Part shown: one piece after another, positions 17,139 to 25,888 of the stretch | Numbering within the stretch: the first letter of the stretch is position 1 | Layout: each line of letters opens with the position of its first letter | Assembly: GCF_000163055.2 (NCBI RefSeq) | Contig: NC_022111.1 | Location: forward strand, 1,488,001 to 1,552,000 | Source of the DNA: Prevotella sp. oral taxon 299 str. F0039 | GTDB lineage: Bacteria > Bacteroidota > Bacteroidia > Bacteroidales > Bacteroidaceae | Length of the DNA: 64,000 nt | Reading direction: 5' to 3' | The notes under the pieces: generated by a model | The model's input: only the letters and a program-made list of their open reading frames with translations | Told to the model about the DNA's origin: nothing | Database searches by the model: none | Made by a program: the position numbers and the translations under genes

Positions 17139-18809
17139 ATGAAAAAGTTTATATATACCATTTTATCGCTATGTGCAGTTGTTTCATTAGCATCGTGTGA
17201 GACAGGCGATATTCTAAATCTTGTAACCCAAGACATCGACTTAAACGAGAATTCGAGCGAGTATCAAGAGTATTTAAAGGAACGAATTGATACTTATTTA
17301 GCTACTTATCGATTTGAAGAAGCTAAACGAAGTATTGCTAAAATCACAGATGCTGCAATCAAAAAGGATATCTGGTTGAAGTTTAATAGATATTATCAAG
17401 AGGCTTTAACGCAAGGATGTGGCTACATATTAGAAAGCGGTGACACCCTATTTCTAAAGGTAAAGAACGACGATAATATTGCTTCTAACCAGTTAAAGAG
17501 CCTTAGTGGGTTTTATGATTATGTGGGATTGAAAAGCACCAACAAAGATGTTACCTTGTGGGGATTGGCTAATTTCCCTTCATTAGAAACGCTATCGTTC
17601 CCTTCTTGCTTTGTTTCTAAGGTGCAAGACCTCGATAAATTGACCAAACTTAAAGTCTTTTCGTTTGAAGCAAACAAAGAAAAATACGATTGGTGGTTTA
17701 CTAATAAGCCTTTTAAACCTGTCGATATGGCGGGCTACGACTTATCGAAAAACAATCAATTAGAAACACTTTCGTTTAAAGGAGCAGATCTAACCAACCT
17801 TAAAGTGCCTGCAACCACTCTTCAATCGCTAAGTTTAAAGAATGGAGTTTATACCAATACCAATCTTAATAACATTCATGCAAAGGTGATAGATATTGAA
17901 AGTTCGGATGCAGCCGACGAACAATTGATTCTTAATAATAAAGCCCTTCAAGCGTTGTCGATATCAACTAATACAACAGAAAACAAGGCTTTTAAGCTTT
18001 TAAACGTTGCCAACACCTCGTTACATAAGCTTAATGTGGTTGAAAATGCAGACGAAGCGCACTCTTTGAAGAAGATTATTTTGAACGATAAGATAGACAC
18101 TTTGACGTTAGCAGGATATCTTAATAAGATCGTAAGCTTACATGAAAGTGTTGAATTAGAGGGACTTTCAAAATTGAATAAGCTTAGATATTTTGCCTAT
18201 AATCCTGATTTTAGTGCTGTAGCAACGAAAGATTTGCCAAAGAATATAGAGTATTTAGAGATTGATGGCTCTGGAAACGTGCCTTATAAAGATAACGATT
18301 CGTTCGACTATTCACATCTAACCAAACTAAAAGTCTATTCAAATGGAAAGTTTTTATCGGCAAATATGAAGTTCCCAGAGCAGTTAGACTCTATCCATCT
18401 CTTTCCTTCTATGGCGTTTGGAGATATTAAAATCATCGATTTCTCTAGCACAAAGCTCACCGCAGGATATGTTTATATAGGTCAATTAGAGAAGAATGGT
18501 GAGGCTATACCAATGTTTAAGAAGATGATTTTCCCTGCAACTCTAAAGCGAATAGAATTATCTAACTTGAAAACAGAAGTGCTTGACTTGAGCCGTTGCA
18601 CACAACTTGAAACGTTATCCATTAATGATACAGGTTTTAAAGACCTGCATATAAAGAAAATTATCTTGCCAAAGAACCTCAAAAAGAGTCAATTTGTGGG
18701 TGAATACTCCATCAGTGTACAAAATATTTCTAACGACACGGTGATTGAAAATAAACCTTCTTGGTTGGTAAGTGATGGCAATGGCAACTATATTGTGAGT
18801 GAAGATTAA
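17139..18809 (+). CDS. Leucine-rich-repeat-like lipoprotein
   Basis: About 556 aa from ATG 17139 (MKKFIYTILSLCAVVSLASC, lipobox LASC); an upstream in-frame ATG at 17103 would bury the signal. Residues ~100-540 contain irregular leucine-rich repeats: LETLSFPSCFVSKVQDLDKL, LETLSFKGADLTNLKVPATT, LQSLSLKNG, LQALSIS, LETLSIND. BspA-like and other surface LRR proteins of oral Bacteroidetes bind host proteins, so a capture role at the cell surface is possible (inference). It is followed 40 bp later by the frameshifted lipoprotein. Confidence 0.8.
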   Translation: MKKFIYTILSLCAVVSLASCETGDILNLVTQDIDLNENSSEYQEYLKERIDTYLATYRFEEAKRSIAKITDAAIKKDIWLKFNRYYQEALTQGCGYILESGDTLFLKVKNDDNIASNQLKSLSGFYDYVGLKSTNKDVTLWGLANFPSLETLSFPSCFVSKVQDLDKLTKLKVFSFEANKEKYDWWFTNKPFKPVDMAGYDLSKNNQLETLSFKGADLTNLKVPATTLQSLSLKNGVYTNTNLNNIHAKVIDIESSDAADEQLILNNKALQALSISTNTTENKAFKLLNVANTSLHKLNVVENADEAHSLKKIILNDKIDTLTLAGYLNKIVSLHESVELEGLSKLNKLRYFAYNPDFSAVATKDLPKNIEYLEIDGSGNVPYKDNDSFDYSHLTKLKVYSNGKFLSANMKFPEQLDSIHLFPSMAFGDIKIIDFSSTKLTAGYVYIGQLEKNGEAIPMFKKMIFPATLKRIELSNLKTEVLDLSRCTQLETLSINDTGFKDLHIKKIILPKNLKKSQFVGEYSISVQNISNDTVIENKPSWLVSDGNGNYIVSED

Positions 18810-18849
18810 ACCCAATTAAACTATAAATTAACATTAAAACATTTTGATT

Positions 18850-19589
18850 ATGAAGAAAATTACATGTAATTTTTTTGTTGTCCTATATCTACTTATAGGA
18901 GCAATAAGCATTGTTTCGTGTTCAAAAAACGAAGATTTGCCAGTTGATAAGAAAGAACCTGCAGTGCAGATGACTCTTAATGAGCAGACAAAGATTGCCA
19001 CTATTAAGGTGAGTGGACTTGCTGCTAAAACGCCTTTGCAGTTGCTTTATGCCACAGCTCGTGGTCAAGTGTTGGCTGAGCCTTAGTGAAGGAAGATGGA
19101 ACTCAGCAGTTTGAGGTTGAACAGCTTGTGGGATTTGACCAGAATTTGAAGGTCGTTGTGAAAGAAAACGAAACAAAGAAAACGTTGAAAGAGCTGAATG
19201 TGCCTGCTGCAACGCAAACATTAACACAGCAACAATTGGTATCAATGCTTACAAAACATGCATGGAATTCGGTTGCTCACACCTCTCGTGTGCTTGTGGC
19301 AAATAGCGATAACAAGCCATACGCAATGTTTGTGACAGTGGCACAGAAAACTTTTAAGTTCGAAGCCAATAACAAATTCATCTTTACAGTAACCAGTCCG
19401 CTGAACTATACCTATGAAAATGGCTCATGGAACATCAATAATTCGGTGCTAAACATCAGCACAAGAATACCTATTGGACCATTAGAAATGAAGAATTTGC
19501 GTGTTACAAAGATTACAGATAGCGAGCTTTCACTCTTAGTTGAGATATCAGATGGCTTGTTCTTAATAAGTTTCGAAGCACAAAAATAA
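18850..19589 (+). pseudogene. Frameshifted lipoprotein with lipocalin-like domain
   Basis: Frame one starts at ATG 18850 (lipobox AISIVSC-SKNE) and stops at TAG 19084-19086 after QVLAEP. Frame two opens at the overlapping GTG 19086 (VKEDGTQQFEVEQ) and continues to 19589. Adding one T to CCTTAGTG at 19083-19085 would give AEPLVKEDG and one continuous ~247-aa lipoprotein. So a single T appears to be missing from a short T run. The C-terminal part (YENGSWNINNS, LLVEISDGLFLISFEAQK) matches the lipocalin-like domains of the 15920 protein. It could be a pseudogene, a sequencing error, slippage-based phase variation, or two coupled cistrons (TAGTG). Confidence 0.75.
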
Positions 19590-19600
19590 TCGATAATAAA

Positions 19601-19640
19601 GGAAGTAGATAGTGTTTTTCTACTTCCTTTTCTTTTTTTT
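19601..19640 (+). terminator. Intrinsic terminator of the lipoprotein locus
   Basis: A 9-bp stem GGAAGTAGA/TCTACTTCC (19601-19627) is followed by a T-rich tract to 19640. It closes the 7372-19589 transcription unit and separates it from the Crp gene. Confidence 0.85.
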
Positions 19641-19660
19641 ACACCCTAAAAAGGTAAAAA

Positions 19661-19708
19661 ATACCTAGAAATAGGTATAGTAAAGAATTTTAGAAGTGTG
19701 TATTTTTG
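19661..19708 (+). promoter_or_regulatory. Crp-family gene promoter with palindromic operator
   Basis: ATACCTA-gaaa-TAGGTAT (19661-19678) is a perfect 7-bp dyad placed just upstream of the expected -33 position. The -7 box TATTTTTG is at 19701-19708. A transcript starting near 19715 supports the ATG at 19731. The dyad may be an autoregulatory site. Confidence 0.55.
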
Positions 19709-19730
19709 CAATCGTAAGTTGGAGATACAC

Positions 19731-20414
19731 ATGAAAAAAACAATCTTTTCACAACTCGAATCGTCTGCTCTTTTTGCTGGATTAGATGCTAACAGCATTG
19801 AAAAACACTTGAGCATGATTCAATATAGTGTGAAAAAAGTGCCTGCTAAAACCATTTTTTTATCAGAAAACGAGCCTCTTTGCGAAATGGTTTTGGTGAT
19901 AGAAGGGCATGTTTCTGCAGGAATGAGTACTGTAAAAGGTAAGCATCTGATGGTAGATTATTTGAAACCAGGCACCATGTTGGCTCCTGCTTTTGTGTAT
20001 TCAGACAATTGTGAGATGCCTGTTGAGGTGAAGACGATAGAAGAAAGCGTGTTGCTTTGTATATCGAAAGACGATTTTTCGCTTTTAATTGGCTATTGTG
20101 AGCATATCCGAACCAATTTTATTCATATTCTATCACACATCAATTTCTTTTTAATGAATAAAATTCGTATGGTGTATATGAATTCTATTAAAGAGAAAAT
20201 TGCCACTTTTTTATTGCGAAAAGCCGCATCAACACATTGCGATTCGATACCTCTTAGGTTGTCGAGAAGGCAACTTGCCGATGTTTTTGGCATTCAAAAA
20301 AGTTCGTTAATACGCACACTTAACGAACTAGAACACGATAATTTAATTTTTGTAAGAGAGAAAGAGATTGTTATTCTAGATGTGCATGGTTTACAAGAGA
20401 TATTGAAAGGTTAA
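19731..20414 (+). CDS. Crp/Fnr family transcriptional regulator
   Basis: 227 aa from ATG 19731 (the longer frame begins upstream of the predicted transcription start). Residues ~10-130 form a cyclic-nucleotide-binding-like beta barrel (AKTIFLSENEPLCEMVLVIE, then GHVSAGMSTVKGKHLMVDYL). The C-terminal HTH is at ~170-215 (LRLSRRQLADVFGIQKSSLI, RTLNELEHDNLIFVREK). There is no CxxC cluster typical of Fnr. The gene directly follows the receptor/lipoprotein locus but has its own promoter, so it may regulate that locus (inference from position only). Confidence 0.88.
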   Translation: MKKTIFSQLESSALFAGLDANSIEKHLSMIQYSVKKVPAKTIFLSENEPLCEMVLVIEGHVSAGMSTVKGKHLMVDYLKPGTMLAPAFVYSDNCEMPVEVKTIEESVLLCISKDDFSLLIGYCEHIRTNFIHILSHINFFLMNKIRMVYMNSIKEKIATFLLRKAASTHCDSIPLRLSRRQLADVFGIQKSSLIRTLNELEHDNLIFVREKEIVILDVHGLQEILKG

Positions 20415-20418
20415 ACAA

Positions 20419-20506
20419 TATCATTGCTTTTGTACTCTAATCTCAATGCTATTGCACCCTAAAAGCATAGCTATTGCAATGTAAAAGCAATGCTTTTGTA
20501 TGACAA
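20419..20506. repeat. 22-bp period array, four units
   Basis: Units start exactly at 20419, 20441, 20463 and 20485. Each has a CATTGC/CAATGC/CATAGC core followed by TTTTG or TATTG and ends YAA. Unit four has the palindrome AAAAGCAATGCTTTT. The array begins 4 nt after the Crp-family stop codon. Confidence 0.85.
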
Positions 20507-20679
20507 GTAATAAACACTTGTTGAACAAAGAGACATAACTCGGTTGGTGATAAAGAAAAGATAGCGATAAAGATTCACGTTTTTTAGTCGGCAGAAATAA
20601 AAAAACAGCTTTCGTTTACCAGTTCCTTAAAATCGTGAAATAACTCACTTAAAGCGTCTTTTATTTAGAAAAGAATAGT

Positions 20680-20687
20680 TATCTTTG
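20680..20687 (+). promoter_or_regulatory. purL promoter -7 box
   Basis: TATCTTTG matches TAnnTTTG exactly; the T-rich CTTTTATTT lies at the -33 position. Transcription would start near 20695, giving an ~80-nt leader before purL. Confidence 0.6.
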
Positions 20688-20776
20688 CACTATTATAACA
20701 CAAAGCAGATGCCAGTGTTTTATAATTGCTTTTCGAAGCACTCCAAATGTAATATTCATTTATATACAAATAAAGC

Positions 20777-23700
20777 ATGATTCTCTTTTTTAGAACAACA
20801 TCGCAAAGCATTATTGTAACAGATGTGAGCAATAACCTTGAAGCTAATGATATCGAAAAACTATCTTGGCTATATGGTGATGCGCAGTTTATTAATGAGC
20901 AAACAATTGAAGGCTACTTTGTAGGTCCACGTAAAGAGATGGTAACACCATGGAGTACGAATGCCGTTGAGATTACACAAAACATGAATCTTAGCGGCAT
21001 TTTGCGTATAGAAGAGTTCTTTCCTGTAGACTCAGAAGATGCAAATTACGACCCAATGTTGCAGACCTTATACCGTGGTTTAACACAAAACGTGTTCGAA
21101 GTGAACCACCAAGCCGCTCCAATAAAGTATATAGATGACCTCGATTCGTATAACGAGGCAGAAGGATTAGCACTATCTAAAGAAGAAATAGATTATCTTC
21201 ATGATGTAGAAAAGCAACTATCACGCTCTTTAACCGATTCTGAAGTATTTGGATTCGCTCAAATTAACTCAGAACATTGCCGTCATAAGATCTTTGGAGG
21301 TACCTTTATTATCGACGGAAAGGAAATGCCTTCATCGCTCTTTGCTATGATTAAACGCACAACAGCAGAGAATCCTAATGCTATTCTCAGTGCTTATAAA
21401 GACAATGTAGCCTTTGCAAAGGGTCCAACTATCGAACAATTTGCGCCTCAAAGTGCAGCAACAAGCGACTATTTCGTTATTCGTAACATCGACAGCGTTA
21501 TATCAATAAAAGCCGAAACACATAACTTCCCCACCACAGTAGAGCCCTTTAATGGTGCAGCAACAGGTACGGGAGGAGAAATTAGAGACCGTATGGGAGG
21601 CGGAATTGGTTCTTGTCCTATTGCAGGAACAGCCGTTTATATGACCTCTTATCCTCGTCTTAAAACCCAAGACGGCAACATTCGCCCTTGGGAAACAATT
21701 ATACCAGCCCGCAAATGGTTGTATCAATCGCCCGAAGACATATTGATTAAAGCTTCGAATGGTGCGAGCGACTTTGGTAATAAGTTTGGACAACCATTGA
21801 TTTGTGGCTCTGTTCTCACTTTCGAACATCAAGAACAAGATGGCAACAACGCTCCTCTTTATGCCTATGACAAGGTGATTATGCTTGCAGGAGGTGTGGG
21901 TTATGGAACTCAAAGAGACTGCTTAAAGAAAGAACCACACGCAGGTAATAAAGTAGTTGTGGTGGGTGGAGATAACTATCGCATTGGACTTGGAGGCGGA
22001 AGTGTATCTTCTGTAGACACAGGACGCTATTCTAATGGTATCGAATTGAACGCTGTTCAACGTGCAAACCCAGAGATGCAAAAACGTGCTTACAACCTTG
22101 TTAGAGCACTAACAGAAAGCAACGACAACCCAGTTGTGTCTATTCACGACCACGGTTCGGCAGGACATCTTAACTGTTTATCGGAACTTGTTGAAGAATG
22201 TGGAGGCGTTATTCATGTCGATAAACTACCTCTTGGCGATAAAACCCTATCTGCAAAAGAAATAATCGCTAATGAAAGTCAAGAGCGTATGGGTCTTCTT
22301 ATCGATGAAAAACACATCGATGAGGTGAAGAAAATAGCAGAAAGAGAACGTGCTCCGCTATATGTTGTAGGTGAAACAACAGGAGATGCGCACTTCTCTT
22401 TTGAACAATTAGATGGCGTTAAGCCTTTCGATATGGATGTAGCACAGATGTTTGGTCACTCACCTAAAACCATTATGCGTGACGAAACCGTTGAACATCA
22501 CTACAATACACCTGCTGTTGAGGCAGAAAAGCTCAACACTTATATCAACAATGTATTGCAATTAGAGGCTGTTGCATGTAAAGATTGGCTCACAAACAAG
22601 GTCGATCGCTCGGTAACAGGAAAGGTTGCACGCCAACAATGTCAAGGAGAAATACAGCTTCCACTATCAGATTGCGGTGTAGTTGCACTCGACTATCGTG
22701 GAAAGAGCGGTATTGCTACTTCTATTGGACATGCTCCTCAGGTGGCATTAGCGAACTCTGAGGCTGGTTCTGTTATGGCAGTGGCAGAAGCTTTGACCAA
22801 TATTGTATGGGCACCACTAAGCGAAGGACTAACAAGTGTATCGCTTTCGGCTAACTGGATGTGGCCTTGTAGATCGCAAAAGGGCGAAGATGCACGCTTA
22901 TATGCTGCTGTTAACGCTCTAAGTGATTTCTGTTGCGACTTGGGTATCAATGTTCCTACAGGTAAAGACTCATTATCTATGACTCAACAATACCCCGATG
23001 GAGCAGGCAAAGTGATATCTCCAGGAACCGTAATTGTTAGTGCTGGTGGTGAAGTGAGCGATGTGAAGAAAGTGGTTTCGCCTGTGGTTGTGAACGATAA
23101 GAACAGTTCTTTATATTATATCGACTTCTCTTTTGATGAACAAAGACTTGGAGGTAGCGCACTATTGCAATCTCTTGGTAAGGTAGGCGACGATGTTCCA
23201 ACTGTAAAGAATAGCGAATACTTTGCCGATTGCTTTGCTTTTATTCAAGAATTGATAGCTAAAGGCTGGATAATGGCAGGCCACGACATTAGCGCAGGCG
23301 GTATTATTACCACCTTATTAGAAATGTGCTTTGCTAATGAAACAGGCGGTTTGCACATCAATCTACACGACTTAGCAAGTCAAGACATCGTTAAACAGCT
23401 CTTTTCAGAGAACCCTGGAGTGGTTATTCAGGTTGCAGATAAACACAAAGAAGAACTCTTTGCGCTCTTAGAAAACGAGGGAATAGGATTTGCCAAGATT
23501 GGTTATCCAACTCCAAACAATCGTTCTTTGGTGATAAAGAGCAACGAACAAGAATATACTTTCGATATTAATGAGTTGCGTTCGGTGTGGTATAACACCT
23601 CATATCAGCTCGATTGCAAGCAAAGTTTCAATGGCTGTGCAGAGCAAAGAAAAGACAACTATGGCAAGCAACCTTTGAAATTGCAATTTACAAACACCTT

Positions 23701-24511
23701 TAAAGGCACCTTGGAAAGCTATGGTGTGAGCGCAGATAGACGTGATAAAACAGGCATTCGTGCTGCTATTATCCGTGAAAAGGGTACTAATGGCGACCGA
23801 GAAATGGCTTATTCGCTCTATTTAGCGGGCTTTGATGTGAAAGATGTAACGATGACTGACCTTATAGAAGGACGTGAAACATTAGAAGACATCAATATGA
23901 TTGTGTTCTGTGGAGGCTTCTCTAACTCTGATGTTTTAGGCTCGGCGAAAGGTTGGGCGGGTGCTTTCTTATACAATCCAAAGGCAAAACAAGCCCTAGA
24001 TAACTTCTATTCACGCCCCGATACCTTAAGTTTAGGTATATGTAATGGATGCCAATTGATGGTTGAACTGAACCTTATTAACCCCGAACATCAGAATCGT
24101 TCGAAGTTGGTTCACAACAAATCGCATAAGTTCGAGAGTGCTTTCGTGGGCTTAGACATCCCACAAAACAATAGTGTTATGTTACAATCGCTATCTAATA
24201 GCTCATTAGGTGTATGGGTTGCGCATGGAGAAGGACGCTTTATTCTTCCTGAATCGCTCGATAATTACCATGTCATTGCCACTTATCATTATGCCACTTA
24301 TCCTGCAAATCCAAATGGTTCAGACCATAATGTTGCTGGTATTTGTAGTGCAGATGGTCGTCATTTGGCTATGATGCCACATCCAGAGCGTGCTATTTTC
24401 CCATGGCAAAACGCTTATTATCCAAGTAATAGAGTTGCAGATGAGGTAACTCCATGGTTCGAAGCCTTTGTAAATGCACGCAAATGGGTTGAGAGCAAAA
24501 TCTCAAAATAA
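20777..24511 (+). CDS. purL: Phosphoribosylformylglycinamidine synthase
   Basis: 1244 aa, the large single-chain form that fuses the synthetase (PurL), PurS-like N-terminus and glutaminase (PurQ). It converts FGAR plus glutamine and ATP to FGAM in purine synthesis. Visible motifs are SEHCRHKIFGG (residues ~163-173), ETHNFPTTVEPFNGAATGTG in the AIRS-like core, VPTGKDSLSMTQQYPDG, and a C-terminal class I glutaminase with the nucleophile LGICNGCQLMVEL and MMPHPERAIFPW. Length is right for the family. It stands alone with its own promoter; the next gene begins 65 bp downstream beyond a hairpin. Confidence 0.97.
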   Translation: MILFFRTTSQSIIVTDVSNNLEANDIEKLSWLYGDAQFINEQTIEGYFVGPRKEMVTPWSTNAVEITQNMNLSGILRIEEFFPVDSEDANYDPMLQTLYRGLTQNVFEVNHQAAPIKYIDDLDSYNEAEGLALSKEEIDYLHDVEKQLSRSLTDSEVFGFAQINSEHCRHKIFGGTFIIDGKEMPSSLFAMIKRTTAENPNAILSAYKDNVAFAKGPTIEQFAPQSAATSDYFVIRNIDSVISIKAETHNFPTTVEPFNGAATGTGGEIRDRMGGGIGSCPIAGTAVYMTSYPRLKTQDGNIRPWETIIPARKWLYQSPEDILIKASNGASDFGNKFGQPLICGSVLTFEHQEQDGNNAPLYAYDKVIMLAGGVGYGTQRDCLKKEPHAGNKVVVVGGDNYRIGLGGGSVSSVDTGRYSNGIELNAVQRANPEMQKRAYNLVRALTESNDNPVVSIHDHGSAGHLNCLSELVEECGGVIHVDKLPLGDKTLSAKEIIANESQERMGLLIDEKHIDEVKKIAERERAPLYVVGETTGDAHFSFEQLDGVKPFDMDVAQMFGHSPKTIMRDETVEHHYNTPAVEAEKLNTYINNVLQLEAVACKDWLTNKVDRSVTGKVARQQCQGEIQLPLSDCGVVALDYRGKSGIATSIGHAPQVALANSEAGSVMAVAEALTNIVWAPLSEGLTSVSLSANWMWPCRSQKGEDARLYAAVNALSDFCCDLGINVPTGKDSLSMTQQYPDGAGKVISPGTVIVSAGGEVSDVKKVVSPVVVNDKNSSLYYIDFSFDEQRLGGSALLQSLGKVGDDVPTVKNSEYFADCFAFIQELIAKGWIMAGHDISAGGIITTLLEMCFANETGGLHINLHDLASQDIVKQLFSENPGVVIQVADKHKEELFALLENEGIGFAKIGYPTPNNRSLVIKSNEQEYTFDINELRSVWYNTSYQLDCKQSFNGCAEQRKDNYGKQPLKLQFTNTFKGTLESYGVSADRRDKTGIRAAIIREKGTNGDREMAYSLYLAGFDVKDVTMTDLIEGRETLEDINMIVFCGGFSNSDVLGSAKGWAGAFLYNPKAKQALDNFYSRPDTLSLGICNGCQLMVELNLINPEHQNRSKLVHNKSHKFESAFVGLDIPQNNSVMLQSLSNSSLGVWVAHGEGRFILPESLDNYHVIATYHYATYPANPNGSDHNVAGICSADGRHLAMMPHPERAIFPWQNAYYPSNRVADEVTPWFEAFVNARKWVESKISK

Positions 24512-24522
24512 AGTGAATAACA

Positions 24523-24571
24523 TTGCACAAGGAGAGTTGTTAATAGTATTTTAGCGACTTTTCTTGTGCAA
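24523..24571 (+). other. Hairpin between purL and the CHR transporter gene
   Basis: A perfect 9-bp stem TTGCACAAG (24523-24531) / CTTGTGCAA (24563-24571) spans a 31-nt AT-rich loop. There is no U tract after it, so it is more likely an RNA structure or weak terminator than a strong terminator. Confidence 0.4.
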
Positions 24572-24576
24572 ACTAT

Positions 24577-25158
24577 ATGTTAACTATACAACAGAAAAAT
24601 AGCTTAAAGCAGATAAATATAGTGTATTGGGAGAGTTTTAAAACCTTTTTTAAGATTGGAGCATTCACCCTTGGTGGTGGATATGCAATGATACCAATTA
24701 TCGAATCGGAGATTGTTGAGAAGCGAAAGTGGATTAGTAAGGACGAATTTGTTGACCTTATAGCCGTTGCACAGAGCTGTCCTGGCGTGTTTGCAATTAA
24801 CCTTAGCACCTTCATAGGATATAAAATGAAGCGTGTTCCAGGAGCTATTTGCACCACATTAGCCACCGCTTTGCCCTCATTCATTATCATATTGCTCATT
24901 GCGCTCTTCTTTCATAGCTTTCAAGACAATCCTGTTGTTGAGTCGATATTTAAGGGAATACGTCCTGCTGTGGTTGCTTTAATTGCCGTTCCTACATGGA
25001 ATATGGCTTGCAGTGCAAAGATTTCATGGAGCAATTGTTGGATTCCTATTCTCTCAACCCTACTCATTTGGGCTATGGGAGTGAATCCAGTTTTCATTAT
25101 TTTGGTAGCTGGAGTAGGTGGATTTCTATACGGACAGTTCATTAGACCTACCGAATAA
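24577..25158 (+). CDS. Chromate transporter family protein, first half-size subunit
   Basis: 193 aa, the half-length CHR (ChrA) type with one domain of about six membrane segments. The family signature is at the N-terminus: FKIGAFTLGGGYAMIPIIES and EFVDLIAVAQSCPGVFAINL, with the conserved GIRPAVVALIAVPTW in the middle. Half-size CHR proteins function as pairs encoded by adjacent genes, and the partner follows after 97 bp. Chromate export is known for some members; the physiological substrate of Bacteroidetes pairs is unclear. Confidence 0.88.
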   Translation: MLTIQQKNSLKQINIVYWESFKTFFKIGAFTLGGGYAMIPIIESEIVEKRKWISKDEFVDLIAVAQSCPGVFAINLSTFIGYKMKRVPGAICTTLATALPSFIIILLIALFFHSFQDNPVVESIFKGIRPAVVALIAVPTWNMACSAKISWSNCWIPILSTLLIWAMGVNPVFIILVAGVGGFLYGQFIRPTE

Positions 25159-25255
25159 GTTCACAAAAGCAAAACACTGGCAAAAGTAAAATAGTTGTAA
25201 AATGATGCGCCTATAATATAATAAGGTGTAAAAGATATACGAGAAATATTGAAAA

Positions 25256-25828
25256 ATGGTATTTATTCAGCTTTTTATAACATTCTTTGAAATTGGACTT
25301 TTTGGCTTTGGAGGAGGCTATGGCATGCTATCTCTCATACAAACAGAGGTAGTTCGCAATCATCATTGGTTGACATCGGCAGAGTTTACCAATGTAGTTG
25401 CCATCAGTCAGATGACTCCTGGACCTATAGGAATAAACACTGCGACCTATTGTGGCTATACTGCTGTGCACTCAATGGGCTACGGAACGGGCATGAGTGT
25501 ATTGGGAAGTGCCATTGCTACCTTTGCATTAGTGTTACCAACATTTATTTTTATGATTTTAATTACAAAGATGTTTATGCGTTATATGAAGACAACTGCA
25601 GTGCAAAGTGTGTTCGAAGGCTTGCGACCAGCCGTTGTTGGACTTTTAGCTGCGGCGACATTGATGTTGATGAATAGCGAAAATTTTGGCTCGTTTGGCG
25701 CAAGTCGATGGCAATTCTGCATTAGTATAGCCTTATTTGTTGCTACATTTGTGGGCACAAAGGTCATTAAAATAAATCCTATACACATGATACTCTATGC
25801 TGCTTTTGCTGGGTTAATGTTGCTATAA
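25256..25828 (+). CDS. Chromate transporter family protein, second half-size subunit
   Basis: 190 aa, homologous to the gene before it: FFEIGLFGFGGGYGMLSLIQ, the PGPIG motif in VVAISQMTPGPIGINTATYC, and EGLRPAVVGLLAAATLML. It carries the PGPIG variant whereas the partner has CPGVF, as is usual for the two non-identical halves of a heterodimer. It is in the same orientation and probably co-transcribed with the preceding gene. Its sequence is hydrophobic throughout with about six segments. Confidence 0.88.
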   Translation: MVFIQLFITFFEIGLFGFGGGYGMLSLIQTEVVRNHHWLTSAEFTNVVAISQMTPGPIGINTATYCGYTAVHSMGYGTGMSVLGSAIATFALVLPTFIFMILITKMFMRYMKTTAVQSVFEGLRPAVVGLLAAATLMLMNSENFGSFGASRWQFCISIALFVATFVGTKVIKINPIHMILYAAFAGLMLL

Positions 25829-25888
25829 TCAACTCTTAAAAACAGAAAACAAATCTATTTACAGAAGATGATTAATATATAATACCTC

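Noticed and set aside
20419..20506. Possible CRISPR array
   Set aside because: Period is 22 bp with no constant repeat and no spacers of CRISPR size, and no cas genes are in the window.
25159..25255. AAAGCAAAA... stretch between the two CHR genes resembling the 22-bp family
   Set aside because: Spacing is not 22 bp and the AATGC core is missing.
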